64,000 nucleotides of DNA, from positions 25,697-89,696 of the forward strand of contig NZ_RDQF01000026.1 in NCBI RefSeq assembly GCF_004114425.1. The letters are read 5' to 3'. Within the stretch, counting starts at the first letter, position 1. Each line of letters begins with the position of its first letter. Source of the stretch: Bradyrhizobium vignae (GTDB taxonomy: Bacteria > Pseudomonadota > Alphaproteobacteria > Rhizobiales > Xanthobacteraceae). Of this stretch, positions 1-8,245 are shown piece by piece. The notes under the pieces are model-generated. The model did not search any database and had not been told where the DNA came from. It saw only the letters and a list, made by a program, of their open reading frames with translations. Made by a program: the position numbers and the translations under genes.

Positions 1-1851
1 AACAAGTTCCTGAACCCGGCCCATGACGGCGCGGTGCTGCCGATCCTGCATCTCAACGGCTACAAGATCGCAAATCCGACCGTGCTCGGGCGGATGCAAG
101 ATGCGGAGATCCGCGATCTCTTCCATGGGTTCGGCCATGAGCCGCTGTTCGTTGCGGGCGATGATCCCAAATTGATGCACCACGCCATGGCGGATGCGCT
201 CGATGTCGCGCTCGCCAGTATCCGCTCGATCCAGCAGCACGCCCGTGACGGGCGCACGAGCGTCGGGCGGCCGCGCTGGCCGATGATCGTGCTGCGCAGC
301 CCGAAGGGCTGGACTGGCCCGAAGGAAGTCGACGGCAAGAAGGTCGAGGGTTTTTGGCGCGCGCATCAAGTGCCCGTCGCGAGCTGCCGCGAGAACCCGG
401 CGCACCTCAAGCTGCTCGAACACTGGATGCGCAGCTATGAGCCCGAAAAGCTGTTCGACGCGAACGGCGCGCTCATTCCCGAGCTCCAGGCGCTCGCGCC
501 CGAAGGCGTCAGGCGCATGGGCGCCAATCCACATGCCAATGGCGGCCTCCTGAAGAAAGAGCTGAAGCTGCCCGACTTTCGCAGCTTCGCAATCGAGGTG
601 CCGCAGCCCGGCGGCACCGTGGCGGAAGCGACGCGCGAGCTCGGCAAATTCCTGCGCGACGTCATTCGCCTCAATGCGCAACAACGCAATTTCCGCATCG
701 CGGGCCCGGACGAGACGGCGTCGAACCGGTTAGACGCCGTGTTCGAAGCGACCGAACGCGTCTGGATGGAACCGATCGAGCCTTACGACGTGCATCTCGC
801 GCAGGATGGGCGCGTGATGGAAGTCTTGAGCGAGCATCTCTGCCAGGGCTGGCTGGAAGGCTATCTGCTGACCGGACGGCACGGCTTCTTCTCCTGCTAC
901 GAAGCCTTCATCCACATCGTGGATTCCATGTTCAACCAGCATGCCAAATGGCTGAAGGTTACGCGCGACCTGCCGTGGCGGCGCCCGATCGCCTCGCTCA
1001 ACTATCTTCTGACCTCGCATGTCTGGCGGCAGGACCATAACGGCTTCAGCCATCAGGACCCCGGTTTCGTCGACCTTGTCGCCAACAAGAAGTCCGACAT
1101 CGTCCGCATCTACTTCCCGCCGGATGCCAACACGCTGCTGTGGATCGCCGACCATTGCCTGCGCACCTACAACCGCATCAACGTGATCGTCGCCGGCAAG
1201 CAGCCGGCGCCGCAATGGCTGTCGATGCAGGACGCGGCGACACACTGCGATGCCGGCATCGGCATCTGGACCTGGGCCGGAACGGAGGACGAAAAGGAGG
1301 AGCCCGACGTGGTGATGGCCTGCGCCGGCGACGTGCCGACATTGGAGACGCTCGCCGCCGTCGATCTCTTGCGCAAGGCACTGCCGGATCTGAAGATCCG
1401 CGTCGTCAACGTCGTCGACCTCATGACGCTGCAACCCAAGGAGCAGCATCCGCACGGCCTGTCCGACCGCGACTTCGACAGCCTGTTCACGCGCGACAAG
1501 CCGGTGATCTTCGCCTATCACGGCTACCCTCATCTCATTCACCGGCTGACCTATAACCGCACCAATCATGCCGGCATGCATGTGCGCGGCTTTGCCGAGG
1601 AAGGCACCACGACGACGCCCTTCGATATGGTCGTTCTCAACGAGCTCGATCGCTACCACCTCGCCATCGAGGCGATCGAGCGCGTGCCCGGGCTCGCGAC
1701 CAGGGCCGCACAAGTGAAGCAGCGATTCCGCGACAGACTGATCGAGCACTCCCGCTACATCCGCGAGCATGGCGAGGATATGCCTGAGATCCGCGACTGG
1801 GTCTGGCCGAACAGCGCCGGCGGCAACACGCCGGCCGAAGCCGGCGACTAG
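1..1851 (+). CDS. xfp: Phosphoketolase, 5-prime truncated by window edge
   Basis: Thiamine-diphosphate enzyme that cleaves xylulose-5-phosphate (and/or fructose-6-phosphate) with phosphate to give acetyl phosphate. The frame is open to base 1 and begins NKFLNPAHDGAVLPILHLNG, the segment that normally lies just after the GDGEAETG cofactor motif. Roughly 175 N-terminal residues of a usual ~790-residue protein therefore lie outside. The 616 visible codons include WTGPKEVDGKK, the C-terminal TWAGTEDEKEEPDVVMACAG segment and the AYHGYPHLIHRLTYNRTNH block typical of the family. The stop lies 2 bp before acetate kinase, so the two form one operon converting sugar phosphates to acetyl phosphate, then acetate and ATP. 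Substrate preference cannot be read from the sequence. The GTG at 34 is internal, not the start. Confidence 0.95.
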   Translation, partial: NKFLNPAHDGAVLPILHLNGYKIANPTVLGRMQDAEIRDLFHGFGHEPLFVAGDDPKLMHHAMADALDVALASIRSIQQHARDGRTSVGRPRWPMIVLRSPKGWTGPKEVDGKKVEGFWRAHQVPVASCRENPAHLKLLEHWMRSYEPEKLFDANGALIPELQALAPEGVRRMGANPHANGGLLKKELKLPDFRSFAIEVPQPGGTVAEATRELGKFLRDVIRLNAQQRNFRIAGPDETASNRLDAVFEATERVWMEPIEPYDVHLAQDGRVMEVLSEHLCQGWLEGYLLTGRHGFFSCYEAFIHIVDSMFNQHAKWLKVTRDLPWRRPIASLNYLLTSHVWRQDHNGFSHQDPGFVDLVANKKSDIVRIYFPPDANTLLWIADHCLRTYNRINVIVAGKQPAPQWLSMQDAATHCDAGIGIWTWAGTEDEKEEPDVVMACAGDVPTLETLAAVDLLRKALPDLKIRVVNVVDLMTLQPKEQHPHGLSDRDFDSLFTRDKPVIFAYHGYPHLIHRLTYNRTNHAGMHVRGFAEEGTTTTPFDMVVLNELDRYHLAIEAIERVPGLATRAAQVKQRFRDRLIEHSRYIREHGEDMPEIRDWVWPNSAGGNTPAEAGD

Positions 1852-1853
1852 CC

Positions 1854-3074
1854 ATGTCGAACACGGTCCTCGCCCTCAATTCGGGATCGTCGAGCATCAA
1901 GTTCGGCCTGTTCGAGATTGCGGCGGCCGATCCCATCCTGCTGTGCAAGGGCCAGCTCGACGAACACGAGGCAAAACCCCGGCTCATCGTGAGGAGCGCC
2001 GCGGGGGAGGACCTGGTCGAGACGCGGAGAGACGCATCGGATGCCGAGGACGGTCATCTGTTCGCCGACGTGCTCGCCTTCGTCGAGGACCGGTTCGGCG
2101 AACGCAGCCTCCGTGCCGTCGGCCATCGCATCGTTCACGGCGGGCCGGATTATTCAGGCCCTGTCGTCCTGACGGACGATCTCACCGCGAAGCTGCAGGC
2201 GTTGACACCGCTGGCCCCGCTGCACCAGCCGCGCTGCCTTGCGCCAGTCCGCACGCTCGCGGCGCTCCGGCCCGGGCTGACGCAGATCGCGTGTTTCGAT
2301 ACCGCCTTCCACCACGGCCTCGCGCCGCCGGCGAGCCGCTTCGCCATTCCCAGGCGCTTCGAGGCGCGTGGCGTCAGGCGTTACGGCTTCCACGGCCTGT
2401 CTTTCGAATATGTCGCAGGACGCCTGGCCGAGATCGCGCCGGAGCTCACGGCGAGGCGCATCGTCATCGCGCATCTCGGCAACGGCGCCAGCCTCTGCGC
2501 ATTGCGCAATGGCCGCAGCGTCGACACCACGATGGGGCTGACGCCGCTCGACGGCCTCGTGATGGGCACGCGCTGCGGCACGATCGATCCCGGCGTGCTG
2601 CTCTATCTGCAGCAACACGAGAACATGTCGGTCGAGGAGGTCCAACACCTGCTCTATCACGAGTCAGGCCTCTTCGGCGTCTCCGGCACCTCCGCGGACA
2701 TGCGCACGCTGCTGGCGAGCGGCGAGGCTGCGGCGCGAGAGGCGGTCGATCTCTTCGTCTTCCGTGCGGCGCAGGGGATTGCGATGATGTCGACCACGCT
2801 CGAAGGGCTGGACGGTCTGATCTTCACCGGCGGCATCGGCGAGCATGCCAAGGAGATCCGCGGCGCGATCGGCGAGTGTCTCGCCTGGATGGGCGTGCGC
2901 ATCGATGCTGCTGCGAATGATGCCGCACGCGAGTGCATCAGCCGGGGCGATGGCAGCGTCGAGGTGTTCGTCGTTCCAACGAATGAGGAACTGACGATCG
3001 CACGGCACTGCGCAAGGGTGCTGCGAGCGATGGCGACTCCAGGTGGGCGAAGCGTTCTGTCCGCGTTCGCATAA
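1854..3074 (+). CDS. ackA: Acetate kinase
   Basis: Converts acetyl phosphate plus ADP to acetate plus ATP in the cytoplasm. The 406-residue protein has the normal length and all ASKHA-fold landmarks: NSGSSSIKFG at residues 7-16, GHRIVHGG, CFDTAFHHGL, RYGFHGLSFEYV, HLGNGASLC, DTTMGLTPLDGLVMGTR near residue 225 and FTGGIGEHA near residue 325. It starts 2 bp after the phosphoketolase stop, which indicates translational coupling; its start region contains no separate promoter that I can see. The pairing supplies ATP from phosphoketolase-derived acetyl phosphate. No phosphotransacetylase gene is visible in the window; one could lie upstream. Confidence 0.96.
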   Translation: MSNTVLALNSGSSSIKFGLFEIAAADPILLCKGQLDEHEAKPRLIVRSAAGEDLVETRRDASDAEDGHLFADVLAFVEDRFGERSLRAVGHRIVHGGPDYSGPVVLTDDLTAKLQALTPLAPLHQPRCLAPVRTLAALRPGLTQIACFDTAFHHGLAPPASRFAIPRRFEARGVRRYGFHGLSFEYVAGRLAEIAPELTARRIVIAHLGNGASLCALRNGRSVDTTMGLTPLDGLVMGTRCGTIDPGVLLYLQQHENMSVEEVQHLLYHESGLFGVSGTSADMRTLLASGEAAAREAVDLFVFRAAQGIAMMSTTLEGLDGLIFTGGIGEHAKEIRGAIGECLAWMGVRIDAAANDAARECISRGDGSVEVFVVPTNEELTIARHCARVLRAMATPGGRSVLSAFA

Positions 3075-3079
3075 GCAAT

Positions 3080-3192
3080 GAGTTCGCGGAGCCAGACCCC
3101 TCACCCCGAACGAATTTGTGTCTCCTGGTATCGCTGCCCTCTCCCACAAGGGGCGAGGGCACAGTCACGCGCATCTCGCTCGCGGATAAATT
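3080..3192. repeat. Dispersed intergenic repeat, family A (inverted copy)
   Basis: The stretch between ackA and the DUF155 gene contains CCCTCTCCCACAAGGGGCGA followed by a GCGCATCTCGCTCGCG segment. Its reverse complement matches the start of the elements at 5950-6100 and 16998-17160. The arms form hairpins and there is no convincing ORF. It may act as a boundary between two convergent genes. Confidence 0.7.
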
Positions 3193-3201
3193 CATCGAGC
3201 A

Positions 3202-4041
3202 CTAATGAGTCCCCGACCATATCTGAAAACACCCGATCGCGACCTCGATCACGATTAGGACCACGACCGCGATCTCCAGGCGGAGCGAGCGCTGGGTGTC
3301 GATGATGTCGGTCAGTGCGTTGGCGGTCTCCGACACCGCGGTGAGCTTGCGCTCGAGCGTGTCGAGGCGCTCCTTCAACTCGTACTCGTCCTCGAGACGG
3401 GAATAGAGCCGATCGAGCTCTGGCTTCTCCCAGAGGACGTCGGGCTTCTCGGCGACCGCGACGCGGCCCGCGACGCGCTGCTGCACCAGCAGTGCATTAC
3501 CGATCAATTGCAGAATGCCCTTGCGCCGGCGCGGTGTGCGGCCGCCTTCGGCGAGCTCCCGTGCGAACGGCTCGATCACGTCGAAGACCGCGGCGACGCG
3601 GCGCTCGTCGCGCGCCAGCGACGTGCTCTTGGCGAGCGCATCCGCGACCAGCAGCAGCCGGTCGTCGGAGAATTTGGCGAGGCAGATCGGCCCGCCCGGC
3701 TGGATCGTCTCGGCGGCCTCATCGTTGCAGAGCTGCACCTGTGCGATCTCCTCCTCGTACGGGCTGAGCTCTCCGGTCACACGCGACTTCAGATTATCGA
3801 CGAGGACCTTCTCCTCGGACGGAAGCAGCCCGATCAGCACCACGACGCCGTAGCGGAAGATTGCGGCAAGGCCGGCATGGACGCGGAAGGCGGCCGGCGT
3901 CGAGGACACCAGCGTGCCGATCTCCAGGCTGGAAGCATTGATGCGCTCGCCGAGCATCAGCGCGCGGATCCGCAAGGTCGGCGCAGTCCCCTGCTTCGGC
4001 GACGTTGGCACCATGCTGACGGCGGGTTGATCGGCGTTCAT
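3202..4041 (-). CDS. DUF155 (RMND1/Sif2-like) membrane-anchored protein
   Basis: A 279-residue protein of the DUF155 family, named after eukaryotic RMD1/RMND1 and yeast Sif2-like proteins; its bacterial function is unknown. The diagnostic C-terminal block is present: LERKLTAVSETANALTDIID, a short spacer, then one hydrophobic segment (residues about 250-270) ending CFQIW. The body contains IFRYGVVVLIG and a charged, helical second half. I place the start at the ATG at 4041 because GAGAGG sits just upstream. The open frame continues 61 codons further, but that stretch lacks protein-like composition. The protein is likely held in the inner membrane by its C-terminal helix with the rest cytoplasmic. 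Confidence 0.88.
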   Translation of the reverse strand: MNADQPAVSMVPTSPKQGTAPTLRIRALMLGERINASSLEIGTLVSSTPAAFRVHAGLAAIFRYGVVVLIGLLPSEEKVLVDNLKSRVTGELSPYEEEIAQVQLCNDEAAETIQPGGPICLAKFSDDRLLLVADALAKSTSLARDERRVAAVFDVIEPFARELAEGGRTPRRRKGILQLIGNALLVQQRVAGRVAVAEKPDVLWEKPELDRLYSRLEDEYELKERLDTLERKLTAVSETANALTDIIDTQRSLRLEIAVVVLIVIEVAIGCFQIWSGTH

Positions 4042-4367
4042 GTGAGGCCTCTCCCGGGACCGAGATCGCACATCTTCATTCGCCCTTTCTTGCAAGCTGA
4101 AGTCTCCTCTGAGAGGGACCGACTGCCCGCGCGCAGCGAATCTCGCCATGAAGCTTCGGTTTAATACCGCCGGAATCAGCTTGTGCCGAAACATTCGGCA
4201 ATATTTCCACCCCGCACATGACACATTTGGCTGCGATGACTGGCTGCGGGTTTACCATCGCATGCCGAAGCGCCGCCGGAAAGTTGCACTCGGCAACGCT
4301 ACGGGTTTATGACAACATCATTAGAACGCTACGCTTCTCCCGAAGTGCCGACCCTGAAGCCTCAATC

Positions 4368-4943
4368 ATGCTGAGCGTCATCATTCCGACCGACGGTGTC
4401 GAGCAGACGGCGGTCGCAACCCTGGCCGCGCTGGTCCCCGGCGCCGCCGCCGGTGTCATCCGTGAGGTTCTGCTGGTCGACGGCACTCGCAACGGTGTCA
4501 TCGAGCGCGTTGCCGACGTGGCGGGCTGCCGTTTCATCGGGTTCGAGGGATCTTCGCAAGGCGCCGCGCTCGCCGCCGGCGCACGGCAGGCCCGATCGCC
4601 ATGGCTCATGTTCCTGCCTGCAGGCGCCGTGCTGGAAACCGGCTGGATCGAGGAGACCACCCAGTTCATCCAGGCCGTCGCCACCAGCGGCCGGGATCGG
4701 GCGGCGGTGTTCCGCTATGCGCGTTCGCCCTACGCAAATACCGCATTGCGCGACATTCTCTGGGCCGTGGCGCGCAAGCTCGTCGGTCCACTCGGCGATC
4801 AAGGGCTGTTGATCGCGCGTGAGCATTACGACCGGATCGGCGGCTACCCGCCCCACGCCCGCCATTCCGAAGCGCGGCTGCTCCGGCGGCTCGGCCGGTC
4901 GTCCCGGACCATGCTGCGCAGTCGGATCGTCATGGTCGGCTGA
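4368..4943 (+). CDS. Glycosyltransferase family 2-like protein (short)
   Basis: A 191-residue protein starting MLSVIIPTDGVEQTAVATLA, the beta-strand entry of a GT-A (family 2) glycosyltransferase fold. It continues with VREVLLVDGT-like and RSPWLMFLPAGAVLETGWIE segments, where the DxD-containing turn of the family would lie. No clear DxD is visible: the equivalent region is LPAGAVL, so catalytic activity is uncertain. It is shorter than most family members (230-300 residues) and has no membrane helix. The ATG at 4368 begins the homologous core; the frame is open upstream to 4218 without family-like sequence. The gene is followed by the MarR-GNAT gene with its own operator, so it is probably monocistronic. 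Confidence 0.75.
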   Translation: MLSVIIPTDGVEQTAVATLAALVPGAAAGVIREVLLVDGTRNGVIERVADVAGCRFIGFEGSSQGAALAAGARQARSPWLMFLPAGAVLETGWIEETTQFIQAVATSGRDRAAVFRYARSPYANTALRDILWAVARKLVGPLGDQGLLIAREHYDRIGGYPPHARHSEARLLRRLGRSSRTMLRSRIVMVG

Positions 4944-4948
4944 GATAC

Positions 4949-4982
4949 TTGCCAACGTCAAATAATTAATTGACAATGGCAA
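4949..4982. promoter_or_regulatory. 34-bp inverted repeat, likely MarR-GNAT autoregulatory operator
   Basis: TTGCCAACGTCAA, an 8-bp AT-only spacer (ATAATTAA) and TTGACAATGGCAA form an inverted repeat with 13-bp arms matching at 11 of 13 positions. It ends 16 bp before the ATG at 4999 and includes a TTGACA element. Size, symmetry and position fit a MarR dimer operator. Binding is inferred, not shown. Confidence 0.75.
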
Positions 4983-4998
4983 ATATCGAGGTGATCCC

Positions 4999-5940
4999 AT
5001 GCTGTCCAAATCGACCGAACAGGTCTCCGACGACCACATCGCAGCGGTCCGCGCCTTCAACCGCTTCTATACCCGCAAGCTCGGCGTGCTCGACCAGCAC
5101 CTTGGCAAGACCCCGTTTTCGCTCAGCGAGGCGCGCGTTCTTTATGAACTGGCGCATCGCGACGACCTTGCGGCAAAAGAAATCGGAAACGAGCTTGGTC
5201 TCGACCCCGGCTATCTCAGCCGCATCGTCCAGAGCTTTGACGAAAAAGGGCTGATCACGCGAACACCCCTGGCCGCGGATCGTAGGCAATACCAGCTCAG
5301 CCTCACCGCCAAGGGCCGCCAGGCTTTCGCCAAGCTGAACCTGAGCTCGCAAAACGAGGTCGCTGCGATGCTGGCTCAGCTTTCGGCCGACGATGCAACG
5401 CGGCTCACGCAGGCCATGGCAACCATCGAGGCGGTGCTGGGGCAGCGTCGAAGCCGGCCCGCGGCTTTCGTGCTGCGCAGCCATCGCGTCGGCGACATGG
5501 GCTGGGTCATCTCACGGCAAGGCGCCGCCTATGCCGCGGACTACAACTGGGACATCAGCTACGAGGCGCTGGTCGCCGAGATCTGCGCACAGTTCATCAA
5601 GAACTACGACGCCGCGCGCGAGCACTGCTGGATCGCGGAAATGGAAGGCGAGCCGATCGGCTCGATCTTTCTGGTCAAGGCCACGGACGAGATTGCGAAG
5701 CTGCGCCTGTTGCAGGTGGAGAAGAAAGCACGCGGACTCGGTGTCGGCCGCGCACTGGTCGAGCAATGCATCCAGGGCGCCCGCGAGAGGGGCTACAGCA
5801 AGATGACTCTGTGGACGCAGAGCATCCTGGTCGCCGCGCGCGGGATCTACAAGAGTGCGGGATTCAACCTGGTCGCGACCGAGCCGCATCACAGCTTCGG
5901 GCAAGATTTGATTGGGGAAACGTGGGAACGGGATCTCTGA
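4999..5940 (+). CDS. MarR-type regulator fused to GNAT acetyltransferase
   Basis: A 313-residue two-domain protein. Residues about 20-145 form a MarR winged helix (recognition region AAKEIGNELGLDPGYLSRIVQ, wing ITRTPLAADRRQYQLSLTAKG). Residues about 155-310 form a GNAT N-acetyltransferase with the acetyl-CoA loop region ARGLGVGRALVEQCI and the C-terminal strand YKSAGFNLVATEPHHSFGQ. This fusion is a recognised family in proteobacteria, but its acetyl acceptor is generally unknown. The start is supported by GAGGTGA 5 bp before the ATG. The 34-bp palindrome just upstream suggests that the protein controls its own gene. Confidence 0.93.
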   Translation: MLSKSTEQVSDDHIAAVRAFNRFYTRKLGVLDQHLGKTPFSLSEARVLYELAHRDDLAAKEIGNELGLDPGYLSRIVQSFDEKGLITRTPLAADRRQYQLSLTAKGRQAFAKLNLSSQNEVAAMLAQLSADDATRLTQAMATIEAVLGQRRSRPAAFVLRSHRVGDMGWVISRQGAAYAADYNWDISYEALVAEICAQFIKNYDAAREHCWIAEMEGEPIGSIFLVKATDEIAKLRLLQVEKKARGLGVGRALVEQCIQGARERGYSKMTLWTQSILVAARGIYKSAGFNLVATEPHHSFGQDLIGETWERDL

Positions 5941-5944
5941 CGAT

Positions 5945-6127
5945 CTCGCAGCGAGCGAGATGCGCGTTGCTGTGCCCTCTTCCCCTTGCGGGAGAGGGCA
6001 TGTCAACTAGCAAACACAAGCTCGCTCGGGTGAGGGATATCTCACCGATGCGGATGGATACCCCTCATCCGGCGCTTCGCGCCACCTTCTCCCACAAGCG
6101 CAGAAGGAAGCGGTCCGCCCCTAAAGC
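5945..6127. repeat. Dispersed intergenic repeat, family A
   Basis: This follows the MarR-GNAT stop. It contains GCGAGATGCGCGTTGCTGTG, a CCCTCTTCCCC/GGGAGAGGG-type hairpin, and CATCCGGCGCTTCGCGCCAC. The same words occur in the same order at 16998-17160, and inverted at 3080-3192. There is no coding potential. It is directly joined to a family D element at 6128. Confidence 0.75.
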
Positions 6128-6226
6128 GCGATGAGATTTGGATGAATCGTCATCGCGCTCTAGGTTATTGTTTGCGCGTGATCTTTCCGGAAAACCGCTT
6201 CGCACTTTTCCGGATCATGCTTTAGC
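6128..6226. repeat. Dispersed ~99-bp repeat, family D, copy 1
   Basis: Begins GCGATGAGATTTGGATGAAT and ends with a hairpin made of TTTCCGGAAAACCGC and CACTTTTCCGGATCATGC. A second copy with about 90 percent identity by eye lies at 62247-62345. Next to it TTTAGCTCAGCA is repeated in tandem. The remaining bases up to moaB (6227-6259) hold nothing else. Confidence 0.85.
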
Positions 6227-6259
6227 TCAGCATTTAGCTCAGCATTCAAGCAACAATCA

Positions 6260-6823
6260 TCACACCGTCGCGCCTTGCGCCTTCGGGCGGCGCAAATGCT
6301 CGTCCAGCCGCGGCATGATCTCGACGAAATTGCAGGGGCGCGTGCGGTAGTCGAGCTGGGCTGCGAGGATGCCGTCCCAGCCGTCGCGGCAGGCGCCGGG
6401 CGAACCCGGCAGGCAGAAGATGTAGGTCGCGCCCGCAACGCCGGCGGTGGCACGGCTCTGGATCGTCGACGTCCCGATCTTGGCGTGGCTCAGCATGTGG
6501 AACGCGATCGAGAAACCGTCCATGCGCTTCTCGAACAGCGGCTCGATCGCCTCCGGCGTCACGTCGCGTCCCGTAAAGCCGGTGCCGCCGGTGGTGATGA
6601 CGACGTCAATGCCGCTATCGGCAATCCAGCGGCGGATGACGGCACGGATCGCCTCGACGTCGTCGGTGACGATCTCGCGCGCGGCGAGATGATGGCCCGC
6701 AGCCAGGAGACGGTCGACCAGGGTCTGGCCGGACTTGTCATCCGCAAGCGCGCGCGTGTCGGACACGGTGAGCACCGCGATATTCAGCGGGATGAACTGC
6801 TTTGTTTCGTCGATGGAGGTCAT
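6260..6823 (-). CDS. moaB: Molybdenum cofactor biosynthesis protein B
   Basis: A 187-residue MoaB/MogA-fold protein that adenylylates molybdopterin or otherwise acts in molybdenum cofactor assembly in the cytoplasm. Clear family motifs are present: LTVSDTRALADDKSGQ at the N-terminus, VVITTGGTGFTGRDVTPEAI (the MPT-binding GGTG loop, residues about 78-97) and FCLPGSPGACRDGWDGILAAQ near residue 140. Length is normal for MoaB. No other cofactor gene lies alongside, so the gene stands alone between repeat elements. Alphaproteobacterial MoaB proteins generally carry the MogA-type reaction. The start at 6823 is the first ATG of the conserved core. Confidence 0.93.
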   Translation of the reverse strand: MTSIDETKQFIPLNIAVLTVSDTRALADDKSGQTLVDRLLAAGHHLAAREIVTDDVEAIRAVIRRWIADSGIDVVITTGGTGFTGRDVTPEAIEPLFEKRMDGFSIAFHMLSHAKIGTSTIQSRATAGVAGATYIFCLPGSPGACRDGWDGILAAQLDYRTRPCNFVEIMPRLDEHLRRPKAQGATV

Positions 6824-6832
6824 GTTGCGTCT

Positions 6833-6980
6833 TTCGTGTCCCGGACAAGGTGCGGCGCATCAGCGCCGCGCCGCAGAGCCGGGGCCCAGTTCGGAGACTT
6901 GGGAGACCGGCATTGTGGGCCCCCGGCTCTGCAGCGCACCGCTGAAGAAGCGCTGCGCTGCGTCCGGGGCAAGGTGTCGA
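6833..6980. repeat. Intergenic inverted-repeat element between moaB and the metallopeptidase gene
   Basis: The stretch contains GTCCCGGAC near its left end and GTCCGGGGC near its right end. Inside these, GAGCCGGGGCCC and GGGCCCCCGGCTC, with GCAGCGC/GCGCTGC words, could fold into a long cruciform. It has no ORF with protein-like composition. It resembles the palindromic intergenic repeats seen elsewhere in the window but is not a close copy of them. Confidence 0.6.
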
Positions 6981-6983
6981 GAA

Positions 6984-7925
6984 TTACAACGCTCCCGCAC
7001 CGAATGTGTTGCAAGCCTGGACCGTGCCCTGCTGGTAGCCGGTCATGAACCACTGCTTGCGCTGCGCCGCCGAGCCGTGGGTGAAGGAGTCAGGCACGAC
7101 GCGGCCCGTGGCCTGGCGCTGCAGCGTGTCGTCGCCGATCGCGCTCGCCGTGGTCAGCGCGGCGTCGATGTCGCCGGGCTCGAGGAAGTTCGGACGCTTC
7201 TTCGCCTCGCGATTGACCCACACGCCGGAGAGACAATCCGCCTGCAACTCGACCTTCACCTGAAGCGCATTCGCCTCGGCCTTCGAGCCGGCCTGCTGCT
7301 GCAGCCGCGTCACGCGCGGAATGATGCCGAGCAGGTTCTGGATGTGATGGCCGGCCTCATGGGCGATGATGTAGGCGGTGGTGAAATTGCACGCCGACTT
7401 GCCGGAGCAGCCGCGGAAGCGCGTCTCGACCTCGCGGAAGAACGAAGTGTCGAGGAAGATGGTGCGATCAGGTGGACAGTAGAACGGCCCCATCGCCGAC
7501 TGCGCCATGCCGCAGCGGCCACCATTGGTGGCGTTGCGGAACAGCACGATCTTCGGACCGGTATAGGACTGACCGCTGGCCTGGAAGATCTCGCTCCAGC
7601 GGTCGTCGATCTCGCCGAGGATGCCGGAGATCATGCTGCCCATCTCGTCGGTCGGCGCGCCGCGCTTGCCCGAGGACGCCTGACGGTCGGTCTGGTAGGT
7701 CGGCGCATGGCCGCCGCCGCTGAGGATCTCGGCGCCGCCGATCAGGATGCGCGGGTCGATGCCGAAGGCATAGCCGATCAGGCCGAGCACGATGATGGTG
7801 CCGATGCCGAGCCCGCCGCCGCCCATCGGCAGACCGAACCCGCCTCCTCCACCGCCGCCAAAGCCACCACCCTCATCGCGACGATCCTCGATGTCGTCGC
7901 TGCGGCGGAAGTCATCGTAGCGCAT
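6984..7925 (-). CDS. YpfJ-family neutral zinc metallopeptidase
   Basis: A 313-residue membrane-anchored protease-like protein (KPN_02809/YpfJ family). It starts MRYDDFRRSDDIEDRR, followed by a glycine-rich stretch and one membrane helix (residues about 40-60, GTIIVLGLIGYAFGI). The HEAGHH zinc site is near residue 190 in AYIIAHEAGHHIQNLLG, and ELQADCLSGVW downstream supplies the third ligand. Four cysteines (GRCGMAQ, FYCPP, RGCSGKSAC) suggest disulfides in the periplasmic domain. AGAGGAAAGG upstream of the ATG supports the start. The substrate is unknown. The gene is divergent from ccrM. Confidence 0.92.
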   Translation of the reverse strand: MRYDDFRRSDDIEDRRDEGGGFGGGGGGGFGLPMGGGGLGIGTIIVLGLIGYAFGIDPRILIGGAEILSGGGHAPTYQTDRQASSGKRGAPTDEMGSMISGILGEIDDRWSEIFQASGQSYTGPKIVLFRNATNGGRCGMAQSAMGPFYCPPDRTIFLDTSFFREVETRFRGCSGKSACNFTTAYIIAHEAGHHIQNLLGIIPRVTRLQQQAGSKAEANALQVKVELQADCLSGVWVNREAKKRPNFLEPGDIDAALTTASAIGDDTLQRQATGRVVPDSFTHGSAAQRKQWFMTGYQQGTVQACNTFGAGAL

Positions 7926-8071
7926 GGCGGCCTTTCCTCTGGGGTCCCTGATTCAGTTTCGACGGCGCACAATGGTGCGAAAGCTCAACGCGCCACACAC
8001 GTAAAATTTCCGTTGCGTTTATCAATATCGTGGCCGGCAAAAATTGCCTAGTGCGACAGCATGTCGGTGCC

Positions 8072-8110
8072 AGCAATTTTTTCCGAGGGTCGAGCAATTT
8101 TTTCCGAGGG
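8072..8110. repeat. Two 18-bp direct repeats with 21-bp period
   Basis: AGCAATTTTTTCCGAGGG occurs at 8072-8089 and again, unchanged, at 8093-8110. A period of 21 bp is two helical turns, so both copies face the same side of DNA. They lie in the 417-bp divergent region between the metallopeptidase gene and ccrM. The rest of that region, apart from the ccrM control sites, shows nothing recognisable. Confidence 0.7.
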
Positions 8111-8245
8111 AAATTTGCAGCCATCTTGCAGCCATGATTGCGGCCGCGAGCCGAGCAAACGCGAAATACACTGTAAAACAAGGCGCATGCGCGCGACAAC
8201 ACGCGCACAAGCGGCGATGCACGGCCTGCTCACAAAAGTAGCGGG

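Noticed and set aside
34..36. GTG start for phosphoketolase
   Set aside because: The frame is open to the window edge, and residues before it (NKFLNPAHDGA) are conserved parts of the enzyme, so the GTG is internal.
6447..8051. Overlapping plus-strand frames opposite moaB and the metallopeptidase
   Set aside because: The minus-strand proteins have MoaB and HEAGH motifs; the plus-strand products are arginine- and alanine-rich shadows.
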